From positions 1-35,475 of the forward strand of contig JAAYPR010000037.1 of assembly GCA_012519705.1 (NCBI GenBank): a stretch of 35,475 bases of DNA, in the 5' to 3' direction. Under the pieces are notes generated by a model. It saw only the letters and a list, made by a program, of their open reading frames with translations. It searched no databases and was not told where the DNA came from. The position numbers were made by a program, and so were the translations under genes. Within the stretch, counting starts at the first letter, position 1; each line of letters opens with the position of its first letter. This document shows, piece by piece, positions 26,246 to 32,913 of this stretch. This DNA is from Campylobacteraceae bacterium (GTDB taxonomy: Bacteria > Campylobacterota > Campylobacteria > Campylobacterales > Campylobacteraceae).

Positions 26246-26491
26246 ATGAGACTATTTCTTCTATTTTCGCTTTTAGCCACCATCTCTTTTGCGGCTGTAT
26301 CGTTAACTTGCGTGGATGATAATGTTAGCAAGGATAAGAATTTATCAAAAACTTGTGAGATAGAGAGCTTACCGCCCTTTTTACTAGAGTTGCTACAAGA
26401 TAACAACAAAAGCCAAAAAAGCGGGTCAACCATCAAACAAGATTTTAATAAGGTTAGCCCTATTAATAAAATTGATAAAAGTGGTTTATAG
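26246..26491 (+). CDS. Small putative exported protein
   Basis: The 81-aa frame has a plausible signal peptide, MRLFLLFSLLATISFA, with AxA-like cleavage around residue 16-17. The mature part is about 65 residues, polar, with two Cys (22 and 37) that could form a disulfide. No family is recognised. AAAGGG lies about 10 nt before the ATG, a weak site. It is divergent from ispG and its last 29 nt overlap the end of thiD on the other strand. The overlapping minus-strand frame at 26203-26436 has no better claim. Moderate confidence that it is real. Confidence 0.5.
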   Translation: MRLFLLFSLLATISFAAVSLTCVDDNVSKDKNLSKTCEIESLPPFLLELLQDNNKSQKSGSTIKQDFNKVSPINKIDKSGL

Positions 26492-27248
26492 GATTACAGC
26501 CCTCACCTACTTTAAAAGTCTTTCTAATCGCATCAAATACATAGTCTTTAGCATCACTTACTGCTCTTTGTAGCTCTTTGCCGTTTGCTAAATTTGCTGC
26601 GATTGCACTTGCAAGTGAGCATCCTGAGCCGTGAGTATCATCACTCTCGATTCTTTCATGTCTTAAAGGTAAAAACTCTTTTCCATCGTAGAAAATATCA
26701 AGCGACTCGCCTTCAAAATCTCCAAATTTAAGCATAACATTTTTTGTGCCAAGTTCCACCATCTTTTCACACGCTTTTTTAGCATCTTCGTAAGTTTTTA
26801 TCTCAAATTTAACTATCTCTTCTGCTTCAAAGCGGTTTGGTGTGATGATAGTTGAGAGTGGAAAAAGATACTTTACAATCGCCTCTCTTGCATCATCGCC
26901 TAGCCAAATGTTTCCATTTTTGCACGCCATTACAGGATCAAGCACAACTGGTGGTAAGTTTTCTATACTTTTTAAAGTTTGGGCAACTGTTTTTATAAGT
27001 TCAGCCCCTGGAATAGCTCCTATTTTAATCGCATCAACTCTTATGTCATCAAAGATAGCTTTTATCCCATCGCTTACCATTTTTGGACTGATGGCTTCCA
27101 TGCCAAAAATTCCTTTTGTGTTTTGAGCGGTTGTTCCTGTTAAAACCCCCATAGCATAAACTTCATGAGCGATAAAAACCTTGATATCTGCAAGCATTCC
27201 AGCTCCGCCACTTGGGTCTAACGCTGCTATAGTTAAAGCATTTTTCAT
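26463..27248 (-). CDS. thiD: Hydroxymethylpyrimidine/phosphomethylpyrimidine kinase
   Basis: The 261-aa ribokinase-like enzyme phosphorylates HMP and HMP-P for thiamine synthesis. ALDPSGGAGMLADIKVF (9-25), DPVMACKNG, TPNRFEAEEI and the anion-hole/catalytic segment DDTHGSGCSLASA are diagnostic. Full length and alone on its strand; no thi neighbour or TPP riboswitch is visible upstream. Its 3' end overlaps the small exported protein gene. Confidence 0.95.
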   Translation of the reverse strand: MKNALTIAALDPSGGAGMLADIKVFIAHEVYAMGVLTGTTAQNTKGIFGMEAISPKMVSDGIKAIFDDIRVDAIKIGAIPGAELIKTVAQTLKSIENLPPVVLDPVMACKNGNIWLGDDAREAIVKYLFPLSTIITPNRFEAEEIVKFEIKTYEDAKKACEKMVELGTKNVMLKFGDFEGESLDIFYDGKEFLPLRHERIESDDTHGSGCSLASAIAANLANGKELQRAVSDAKDYVFDAIRKTFKVGEGCNPINHFYQFY

Positions 27249-27320
27249 AATTTTCCTTCTTATTTTTATAAATTTAATTGGTTATTATACAGCAAATTTG
27301 ATTATAAAAGCAAATGTTAA

Positions 27321-27436
27321 GCAAAAACAATTAAACCACTGCGTTGCACAGCACCTTGAACGTCGTAGGGGGGAAAGGGGGTTCAAGGGGGAAAGGGGAG
27401 CGACTTCGTAATTTAAGCCCCCTTTCCTCCTTTTAA
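27321..27436. repeat. GC-rich mosaic repeat, copy B
   Basis: Shares GCACAGCACCTTGAACG, GAGCGACTTCGTAAT and the AAGCCCCCTTTCCTCC end with the other copies. Its G-tracts (G6 and G5 near 27368-27380) can pair with the terminal C-tracts, giving an imperfect long hairpin. Confidence 0.75.
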
Positions 27437-27533
27437 ATTTGACTCTAAATCAAATTCTAATTCTTAAAATGCTAGAGTGGCTTTTAGCAAATTTGGTTTT
27501 TTAGATTTCTTATAACAACATATCTACTAACCT

Positions 27534-27573
27534 CGTCATTGCGAGATTTACAAAGTAAATCGTGGCAATCCAT
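27534..27573 (+). repeat. Dispersed palindrome copy 3 (forward)
   Basis: CGTCATTGCGA and GTGGCAATCCAT enclose the inner stem GATTTAC/GTAAATC with an AAA loop. Confidence 0.9.
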
Positions 27574-27674
27574 TTGGATAAAGGTTTAGTTAAATTTGTG
27601 GTTGTTTTGTTTTTAAATTTATAGATAAGAATTTATTTAAGTAGAAATCTTATAAATTCTTTAAACTGTCTTTG

Positions 27675-27714
27675 ATGGATTGCCACGCTTGCTAAAGCAA
27701 GCTCGCAATGACGA
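27675..27714 (-). repeat. Dispersed palindrome copy 4 (reverse)
   Basis: ATGGATTGCCAC and CGCAATGACGA enclose the inner stem GCTTGC/GCAAGC with loop TAAA. Inverted relative to copy 3. Confidence 0.9.
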
Positions 27715-27788
27715 CTCTGGTGGATTTTGGTAAATTTAGTTTTAAGATTTTTCTAAATTTGATTCTTAATCAAATTCTAGTTTAAGGT

Positions 27789-27829
27789 CTAGATTGCCAC
27801 GATTTTCTACGAAAATCTCGCAATGACGA
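27789..27829 (-). repeat. Dispersed palindrome copy 5 (reverse)
   Basis: CTAGATTGCCAC and CGCAATGACGA enclose GATTTTC/GAAAATC with loop TAC. Confidence 0.9.
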
Positions 27830-27880
27830 GTGGAATATGTGTTTATAAATTTAGTTCTATGAATTTATTTCTATTCAAGC

Positions 27881-27969
27881 CCTAGATTGCTTTGTTTGTC
27901 CCACAAACTCTGGTGATGGTAGGGAGTAAATTACCACGAATTTACTTTGTAAATTCCAGCAATGACGAT
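27881..27969 (-). repeat. Dispersed palindrome copy 6, chimeric or interrupted
   Basis: CTAGATTGC is followed by a GTTTGT/ACAAAC hairpin, then about 15 nt, then CCACGAATTTAC/GTAAATTC and CAGCAATGACGA. It looks like one copy broken by the core of another, or a recombinant of two copies. Confidence 0.7.
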
Positions 27970-27980
27970 ATATTTTAATC

Positions 27981-28217
27981 TTTAAAGCTTTTGCATAGCA
28001 AAAGCAGTAAAACCTGTGCGAAGCACAGCCTTCGTAGGGACGCGTAGTGTCATCTCGTAACGAGCCGTAGGCGAAGTTAAGCTTTGTACATCGGTCAGGG
28101 GTGTGGGCTAACCATTCCACCCAAAGTGAGCAAACGCTTTGAGAGTCAATCGTGAGGACTGTTTTCTTGACTCGAAAAGCGAATTTGCGAACGAATTTTG
28201 AAGCCCCCTTTCCTCCT
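27981..28217. repeat. GC-rich mosaic repeat, copy C (extended)
   Basis: Begins with AAAGCTTTTGC...GCAAAAGCAGT and ends AAGCCCCCTTTCCTCC as in copy B, but the middle is about 100 nt longer and different. It contains many small stems, e.g. CTGTGC/GCACAG, CTCGTAACGAG and GAGTCAA (28143-28149)/TTGACTC (28167-28173). Confidence 0.7.
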
Positions 28218-28330
28218 TAAAAAATGACAAAATAAAGCTTTAATAAATTTGATGAATTTATATATTTAAAAATTTTATTTATAAATTTAACAAACAAAAA
28301 ACCATTAAATTTAATTAAAACTCAAATAAA

Positions 28331-28370
28331 ATGGATTGCTTCGCTTGTTTCACAAACTCAGAGTGACGAC
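28331..28370 (-). repeat. Dispersed palindrome copy 7 (reverse)
   Basis: ATGGATTGCTTCGCTTGTTT continues to CACAAACTCAGAGTGACGAC. It matches copy 10 at 32098 with a single difference (GCTT versus GTTT). The outer ATTGC/GCAAT stem is degraded (GAGTGAC). Confidence 0.85.
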
Positions 28371-28413
28371 TATAGAAGATTAAACTGTTTTTAAGTATAA
28401 AATTTCTTATAAA

Positions 28414-28442
28414 CAAAAAAGCTAAGGCTTAAAACCTTAGCT
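28414..28442 (-). terminator. Intrinsic terminator of the ThDP enzyme/aldehyde dehydrogenase operon
   Basis: On the minus strand AGCTAAGG and CCTTAGCT form an 8-bp stem with a 7-nt loop, followed by TTTTTTG. It lies 16 nt after the aldehyde dehydrogenase stop. Confidence 0.88.
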
Positions 28443-28457
28443 ATAAAATTTTGAATA

Positions 28458-29849
28458 TCAAAGAACTGGTGATTTTATAACCATCATCTTTTCAACACTC
28501 ATATCATTCATTGAGTGTGGGATTCCACCCATTCCAAGTCCTGAAACTTTTGCTCCACCAAATGGCATCCAGTCCACTCTAAACGCTGTGTGGTCATTTA
28601 CCATAACCGCTGTTGCGTTTAGTCTTTTTACAGCTTTTAGAGCATTGTCAATGTGTTTTGTAAAGATGGCCGCTTGAAATGAAGCATCAAGTTGATTTGC
28701 CCTACTTATCGCCTCATCTAAATCTTTATATGAATAAACACAAACAACAGGCCCAAACACCTCTTTTGTAGATACTAGTGCATCATCGCTTGGGTTTAAA
28801 ATAACCGTTGGCTCATAGCAAGAGTTAGAAATTCTTTTTCCGCCAGTTAAGATTTTCCCACCTTTTGTAGCGGCTTCATTTACCCACTCTTCAACTCTAT
28901 CAACTTCTGAGTGGTTTATAAGTGGTCCAACCTCTGTTTTTGGGTCAAGTTGGTCGCCAACTATTAGTTTTGAAGCAATAGTGGCTAATCTATTAGCCAC
29001 TTCATCGCAAATCGACTCATGCACAAACACTCTTTGAACAGATACACAAACCTGCCCAGCGTGGTAAAACCCACCTTTTGCTAAAGCTGGTATCATATCG
29101 TCGATATCCGCATCAGCTTCAACTATGACAGGGGCTACTCCGCCGTGTTCTAAAACAACTCTTGTTCCATCACTTGCTTTTGAGTTTAAGTACCAGCCAA
29201 CTGCTCCACTTCCGATAAATGTTAAAAACGCAGTTTTTGGAGAAGTCGCTAGCAACTCTCCAGCTTTTCTATCGCAAACTACAGCTTGAGCCCAGCCTTT
29301 TGGAAGTCCAGCTTCTTCTAAAATCTCCACAAGTCTAACAGCACTCATAGGAGTTTGGCTCGCTGGTCTGATGATTACCGGACAACCAGCAGCGATAGCA
29401 GGGATGACTTGATGAACTGCAAGGTTAAATGGGTGGTTAAAAGCTGAAATCGCAGCAACCACGCCAATTGGCTCTTTAAAGGTATAAGCTAGTCTATTTG
29501 TGCTTGTATTTGTATGCCCCATAGCTATCTCTTTTCCCTCAAAAACACTTAAAGTTTCTATAGCTATTTTAATACCATTTATCGCTCTTAAAATTTCAAC
29601 TTTTGAGTCGATATAAGGCTTGCCACCCTCACTTGCACAAAGAATGGTAAGTTCCTCAACTTGAGAGCTCATAATCTTCATAGCGTTTTCTAAAATTTCA
29701 ACTCTTTTATATTTTGGTAGCCAGCCATCTTTGTTTAAAAATATTTTATGTGCCACGTCAATGGCAGCTTCTACCTCTTCATGCGTGCTATACTTTACAG
29801 TTCCAACAACTTTCCCATCAAATGGCGACTTAACTTCTAAAACACTCAT
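28458..29849 (-). CDS. NAD(P)-dependent aldehyde dehydrogenase
   Basis: The 463-aa ALDH-superfamily enzyme oxidises an aldehyde to its acid. The oxyanion Asn138 (AFNHPFN), general base Glu234 (VLEHGG) and nucleophile Cys268 (HAGQVCVSVQR) are all present, with KEVFGPV and PFGGAKVSGLG at the C-terminal side. GQVCVSVQR and the EHGG core are closer to lactaldehyde/glyceraldehyde-type dehydrogenases than to betaine aldehyde dehydrogenase, but the substrate is not readable. GGGAG lies 6 nt before the ATG and 44 nt separate it from the ThDP enzyme gene, so the two form an operon closed by a strong terminator. Confidence 0.92.
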   Translation of the reverse strand: MSVLEVKSPFDGKVVGTVKYSTHEEVEAAIDVAHKIFLNKDGWLPKYKRVEILENAMKIMSSQVEELTILCASEGGKPYIDSKVEILRAINGIKIAIETLSVFEGKEIAMGHTNTSTNRLAYTFKEPIGVVAAISAFNHPFNLAVHQVIPAIAAGCPVIIRPASQTPMSAVRLVEILEEAGLPKGWAQAVVCDRKAGELLATSPKTAFLTFIGSGAVGWYLNSKASDGTRVVLEHGGVAPVIVEADADIDDMIPALAKGGFYHAGQVCVSVQRVFVHESICDEVANRLATIASKLIVGDQLDPKTEVGPLINHSEVDRVEEWVNEAATKGGKILTGGKRISNSCYEPTVILNPSDDALVSTKEVFGPVVCVYSYKDLDEAISRANQLDASFQAAIFTKHIDNALKAVKRLNATAVMVNDHTAFRVDWMPFGGAKVSGLGMGGIPHSMNDMSVEKMMVIKSPVL

Positions 29850-29893
29850 ATTTTTCTCCCCTTAATCATTTAAATTTAAGCTCTTTAATGAGA

Positions 29894-31546
29894 CTACACT
29901 AAACAAGTTTTATTTGGAAGTAGCTCGTTTAAAATCGCATGATTTAGCGAGTAGTCAACAGCAAGGTCGATTAGATGAACACCTTTACCGTTCACACACT
30001 CTTCCAAAGTTTTCTCAAACTCTTCAACCGACTCTGGTCTATAGCCTTTTGCTCCATACGCCTTAGCATACTGAACAAAGTCTGGATTTCCTAAATCAAG
30101 CCCAAAAGACTCAAGTCCCATGCCTGTTTGCTTCCATTTAATCATCCCATAAGCATTATCATTTAGGATAATCACTGTCAAATCAAGTCCAAGTCTAACA
30201 GCTGTCTCCATCTCCTGTGAGTTCATCATAAACCCACCATCCCCACAAACTGCAACAACTTTTTTATCTGGATTTATCATCTTAGCCATCATAGCCGAAG
30301 GAAGTCCAGCTCCCATAGTAGCAAGTGCGTTGTCTAGTAAAAGGGTGTTTGGCTTTGCACATCTATAGTTTCTTGCAAACCAAATTTTATAAACACCATT
30401 ATCAAGTGCTACGATATCGTCCGCATCTAAAGTTTGTCTAATGACCCTAACCGCCCTTTGCGGCAAAATCGGAAATCTATCGTCTCTAAAATACTTTGAC
30501 AGCCTTGTTCTAATCTCTTCTGCCATCCTTGTATAGTAGTCAAAATCCCAGTGGTCTTGGACTGTGATTTTATCAGTGATTTTTGCGATATTGCCAGCGA
30601 TATCGCCTATGACATCCATTTGCGGGAAGTATGTATCATCTACTTCGCTTGGGGAGAAGTTGATGTGTATAACCTTTGTAGCACCCTCTTTGTTTGACAT
30701 AAAAAATGGTGGTTTTTCTATAACATCATGCCCAACGTTGATGATTAAATCTGCTTTGTCTATCGCACAGTGAACAAAGTCATCTTTTGACAAAGCCGCC
30801 GCACTTAAGCACATAGGGTGGTTTTCATCAACAACGCCTTTTCCCATCTGTGTACTAAAAAATCCCATACCTGTTTTGTTTACAAAATCTGTAAGAGTAT
30901 TTCCTATTCTTGTTCTATTTGCCCCAGCTCCAATTAAAAGTAGTGGTCTTTTTGCTTGCTCTATCATAGCAACAGCTTCAGCGATAACCTCGTCAATCGC
31001 AACTGGATATTTAACATTTTGCACTGGATAGATAGTCGTATCCTTATCTACAGGCTCGGTAGCGATATCTTCTGGAAGCTCGATATGAACGGCTCCGGGT
31101 CTTTCCATTCTTGCTATTTTAAAGGCATCTCTTACAACTGATGGGATGTTGTGAGCATTTACGATTTGCTTTGCAAATTTAGTCATAGGTCTCATCATTC
31201 TCACAATATCAATGATTTGAAATCTTCCCTGTTTTGATTTTTTGATAGGCTTTTGACCTGTAATCATCAGCATTGGCATTCCGCCAAGCTGTGCATAAGC
31301 AGCACTTGTTGCTAAATTTGTAGCACCTGGCCCTAAAGTTGAAAGACATACCCCAACTTTTCCTGTAAGTCTTCCATAAGTTGCTGCCATAAATCCAGCA
31401 CCTTGCTCATGTCTTGTTAAGATGAGTTTTATTTTTGATTTTCTCAAAGCTTCTAAGAAGTCTAAGTTCTCTTCACCTGGAACACCAAAAATATACTCAA
31501 CACCTTCATTTTCTAATGCTTTTACAAATAAATCTGATGCATTCAT
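29894..31546 (-). CDS. Acetolactate synthase-like ThDP enzyme, large subunit only
   Basis: The 550-aa protein has a pyrimidine-binding domain with GVPGEENLDFLEAL (21-34) and catalytic Glu47 (TRHEQGAGFMAATYGRLTGK, partial), a central domain, and a ThDP/Mg motif GDGGFMMNSQE (435-445) closing at NDNAYGMIKWKQ (462 on). GRFQIIDIVRMMRPMTKFA is close to the acetohydroxyacid synthase QxxxD region. No ilvN-type regulatory subunit follows; an aldehyde dehydrogenase does. It may be a catabolic acetolactate synthase or a 2-oxo acid decarboxylase whose aldehyde product is taken by the neighbour. GGAG is 6 nt before ATG. The symbol is left empty because the reaction is open. Confidence 0.88.
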   Translation of the reverse strand: MNASDLFVKALENEGVEYIFGVPGEENLDFLEALRKSKIKLILTRHEQGAGFMAATYGRLTGKVGVCLSTLGPGATNLATSAAYAQLGGMPMLMITGQKPIKKSKQGRFQIIDIVRMMRPMTKFAKQIVNAHNIPSVVRDAFKIARMERPGAVHIELPEDIATEPVDKDTTIYPVQNVKYPVAIDEVIAEAVAMIEQAKRPLLLIGAGANRTRIGNTLTDFVNKTGMGFFSTQMGKGVVDENHPMCLSAAALSKDDFVHCAIDKADLIINVGHDVIEKPPFFMSNKEGATKVIHINFSPSEVDDTYFPQMDVIGDIAGNIAKITDKITVQDHWDFDYYTRMAEEIRTRLSKYFRDDRFPILPQRAVRVIRQTLDADDIVALDNGVYKIWFARNYRCAKPNTLLLDNALATMGAGLPSAMMAKMINPDKKVVAVCGDGGFMMNSQEMETAVRLGLDLTVIILNDNAYGMIKWKQTGMGLESFGLDLGNPDFVQYAKAYGAKGYRPESVEEFEKTLEECVNGKGVHLIDLAVDYSLNHAILNELLPNKTCLV

Positions 31547-31574
31547 CTTTTACTCCAAAATTTTATTTTGACAA

Positions 31575-31580
31575 ATTATA
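31575..31580 (-). promoter_or_regulatory. -10 box of the ThDP enzyme operon
   Basis: TATAAT on the minus strand, 29 nt before the ATG at 31546. No canonical -35; the upstream region is occupied by a short palindrome. Confidence 0.55.
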
Positions 31581-31595
31581 TAACCAATGTTTAAA

Positions 31596-31610
31596 TGAAA
31601 ATTATTTTCA
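31596..31610. promoter_or_regulatory. 7-1-7 palindrome in the -35 region of the ThDP enzyme operon
   Basis: TGAAAATTATTTTCA is a perfect 7-1-7 palindrome centred about 26 nt upstream of the -10 box. It differs from the Fur motif TGATAATnATTATCA at one position per arm, symmetrically. Likely an operator; regulator identity is inference. Confidence 0.5.
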
Positions 31611-31780
31611 ACTTGTATTTAGGTGTATAGCTGATAAGTAGTTACTATTTTACTCATCTTGTAGCTTGGTTTAGAAAATATCAAACATTTTTGTCTTGTA
31701 TTTTAAATTTAGGGTTAAAAAGTTACACTTTTGTTGGGAAGTTTTATTTTGTAGTAGGTTTTTAGAAATTACTCCCCACT

Positions 31781-31819
31781 GGTCATTGCGAGAAACGAAG
31801 TGACGAAGCAATCTAGACC
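31781..31819 (+). repeat. Dispersed palindrome copy 8 (forward)
   Basis: GGTCATTGCGAGAAACGAAG then TGACGAAGCAATCTAGACC; outer stem ATTGC/GCAAT, with GGTC/GACC extending the ends. Confidence 0.85.
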
Positions 31820-31888
31820 TTTAAATTTCAAAGTCTTATTTGGCAAATTTGTTTTATAAATTTCTCACAACAACATATCTGCCAACCT

Positions 31889-31927
31889 CGTCATTACGAG
31901 CTTGCGTTAGCAAGCGTGGCAATCCAT
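31889..31927 (+). repeat. Dispersed palindrome copy 9 (forward)
   Basis: CGTCATTACGA and GTGGCAATCCAT enclose GCTTGC/GCAAGC with loop GTTA. The inner stem is that of copy 4, while its position in the block is that of copy 3. Confidence 0.9.
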
Positions 31928-32097
31928 TTAGATAAAGGTTTTGTTAGAGTTAAAAGTTTCTGATTAAATTTAACGGTTATTTTATTTTTAAATTTAGAAC
32001 TAAAAGTTTAGTTAAATTTACTGACTTTTTCTTTTTTAAATTTGAAATTATGAATTTCTTAAGTAGAAATCTTATAAATTCTTTATGATTTTATTTG

Positions 32098-32137
32098 ATG
32101 GATTGCTTCGTTTGTTTCACAAACTCAGAGTGACGAC
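32098..32137 (-). repeat. Dispersed palindrome copy 10 (reverse)
   Basis: ATGGATTGCTTCGTTTGTTT continues to CACAAACTCAGAGTGACGAC; nearly identical to copy 7. Confidence 0.88.
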
Positions 32138-32213
32138 TCTAGTGGTTTTGGTGGATTTAGGTTTTTAGATCTGTTTTAATAAATTTGGCTCTAATGTGTT
32201 TATGGCTCAATAC

Positions 32214-32255
32214 CTAGATTGCCACGAATTTACTTCGTAAATTTTCGCAGTGACG
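32214..32255 (-). repeat. Dispersed palindrome copy 11 (reverse)
   Basis: CTAGATTGCCAC and CGCAGTGACGG enclose GAATTTAC/GTAAATTT with loop TTC. Confidence 0.88.
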
Positions 32256-32297
32256 GGAGTGAATAGTAAATTTAATGTCTAGATTGTTAATGTATAA

Positions 32298-32330
32298 AAT
32301 AAAAAAGCCCCGATAAATTCGAGGCTTTAA
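32298..32330 (-). terminator. Intrinsic terminator of the TorA-type/cytochrome operon
   Basis: On the minus strand AAAGCC and GGCTTT pair, extended inward by a T-G wobble and CG/CG, followed by a run of T. It lies about 45 nt after the cytochrome stop. Confidence 0.8.
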
Positions 32331-32373
32331 GAAGTTATTTATAAGTATAAATTTTTACTCAAAAATTTAAACC

Positions 32374-32910
32374 TTACTCTTCTTCTTTTGCAAAACCATC
32401 TCTTGCGTGGGCTTCAAGGAATCTTAACATCCTTGCCATCTCTTCGTCGTTGATTTTTGCAAAGTACTGCATCGCTGAAAGATAAGCATCCCATTCAGCC
32501 ATTAAATGCTCAGTTGGGTGGTGTCCGCCGTGGCAAGATGTGCAACTGTCATAGTAAACTAGCTCTATCTCTTCCCATGATGGATACTCTCTATCTGCTA
32601 AGTCAGAGCTTTTTACTAAGTATTGCTCGCCAGTTTTTGCAACTCCATCTTTTAAAGTTAAAAAAGTTACTAGTGGAGCTTTTGAGTATGCAAGAGTGTT
32701 TTCTTTGCCTTCAACTGTCTCGCCTGTAACTTCTATTAACGAAAACTCACCTTTTTCTTCGATAAGTTTTACTGGTGTTCCTTCATAAATTTCACCTACA
32801 ACTTCGTTTGTTTTTGGGTCTATAATGTCAGTTTTAACGTTATAAATCCACACATCTTTTGCAACTAAAAAACTACTTAATGTTAATATTAAAGCTAAAA
32901 TTTTTCTCAT
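32374..32910 (-). CDS. Monoheme c-type cytochrome, partner of the TorA-type reductase
   Basis: The 178-aa protein has a signal peptide (residues 1-17, cleaved near VAKDVW) and one haem site CTSCH at 123-127 followed by GGHHPTEHLMAEW, with Met136 or Met147 as possible axial ligand. The first 100 mature residues form a beta-rich domain without haem. It starts 3 nt after the reductase stop, so it is cotranscribed and is the probable periplasmic electron donor. Layout matches my recollection of C. jejuni Cj0264c/Cj0265c. It is not the pentahaem TorC of E. coli. Confidence 0.9.
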   Translation of the reverse strand: MRKILALILTLSSFLVAKDVWIYNVKTDIIDPKTNEVVGEIYEGTPVKLIEEKGEFSLIEVTGETVEGKENTLAYSKAPLVTFLTLKDGVAKTGEQYLVKSSDLADREYPSWEEIELVYYDSCTSCHGGHHPTEHLMAEWDAYLSAMQYFAKINDEEMARMLRFLEAHARDGFAKEEE

Positions 32911-32913
32911 TAA

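Larger units (their letters stand above)
27474..27829. repeat. Composite repeat block 1 (left of ALDH/ThDP module)
   Basis: This block and block 2 (31834-32255) share, in the same order: a leader ending ACAACATATCT, a forward palindrome, CCATTT(G/A)GATAAAGGTTT, a spacer containing AAGTAGAAATCTTATAAATT, a reverse palindrome, GACGACTCT(G/A)GTGG and a second reverse palindrome. Confidence 0.85.
27249..28457. other. Repeat-rich intergenic region of 1.2 kb
   Basis: I see no credible gene. The gap holds GC-rich mosaic copies B and C, five dispersed palindromes (one chimeric), the first composite block and the terminator of the aldehyde dehydrogenase operon. Short open frames here are read from repeats, which would explain their odd Cys- and Arg-rich composition. 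Confidence 0.8.
31834..32255. repeat. Composite repeat block 2 (right of ALDH/ThDP module)
   Basis: Direct-orientation relative of block 1 at 27474-27829, with the same order of palindromes and matching spacer words (ACAACATATCT, GATAAAGGTTT, AAGTAGAAATCTTATAAATT, GACGACTCT). It is about 65 bp longer, mainly in the two spacers. Confidence 0.85.
31547..32373. other. Repeat-rich intergenic region of 0.8 kb
   Basis: No credible gene. From left to right it holds the promoter and a 7-1-7 palindrome of the ThDP enzyme gene, palindrome copies 8-11 within or beside composite block 2, and the terminator of the cytochrome gene. Confidence 0.8.

Noticed and set aside
26203-26436. 77-codon minus-strand frame opposite the small exported protein
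   Set aside because: No signal peptide pattern or ribosome site; the plus-strand frame has the more protein-like start.
27366-27400. G6/G5 tracts as a phase-variation switch
   Set aside because: They lie in an intergenic mosaic repeat, outside any gene or recognisable promoter, and pair with the C-tracts at the end of the repeat.
27875-28120. 81-codon open frame on the minus strand with many Cys and Arg
   Set aside because: It runs across a dispersed palindrome and mosaic copy C, has no ribosome site and no protein-like pattern; it is a translation of repeats.
28000-28217. tRNA or rRNA fragment in the GC-rich island
   Set aside because: No cloverleaf, no T-loop consensus and no rRNA signature that I can recognise.
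27474-32255. CRISPR array
   Set aside because: Copies are palindromic, irregularly spaced over kilobases, inverted relative to each other, and the spacers are homologous rather than unique; no cas gene.
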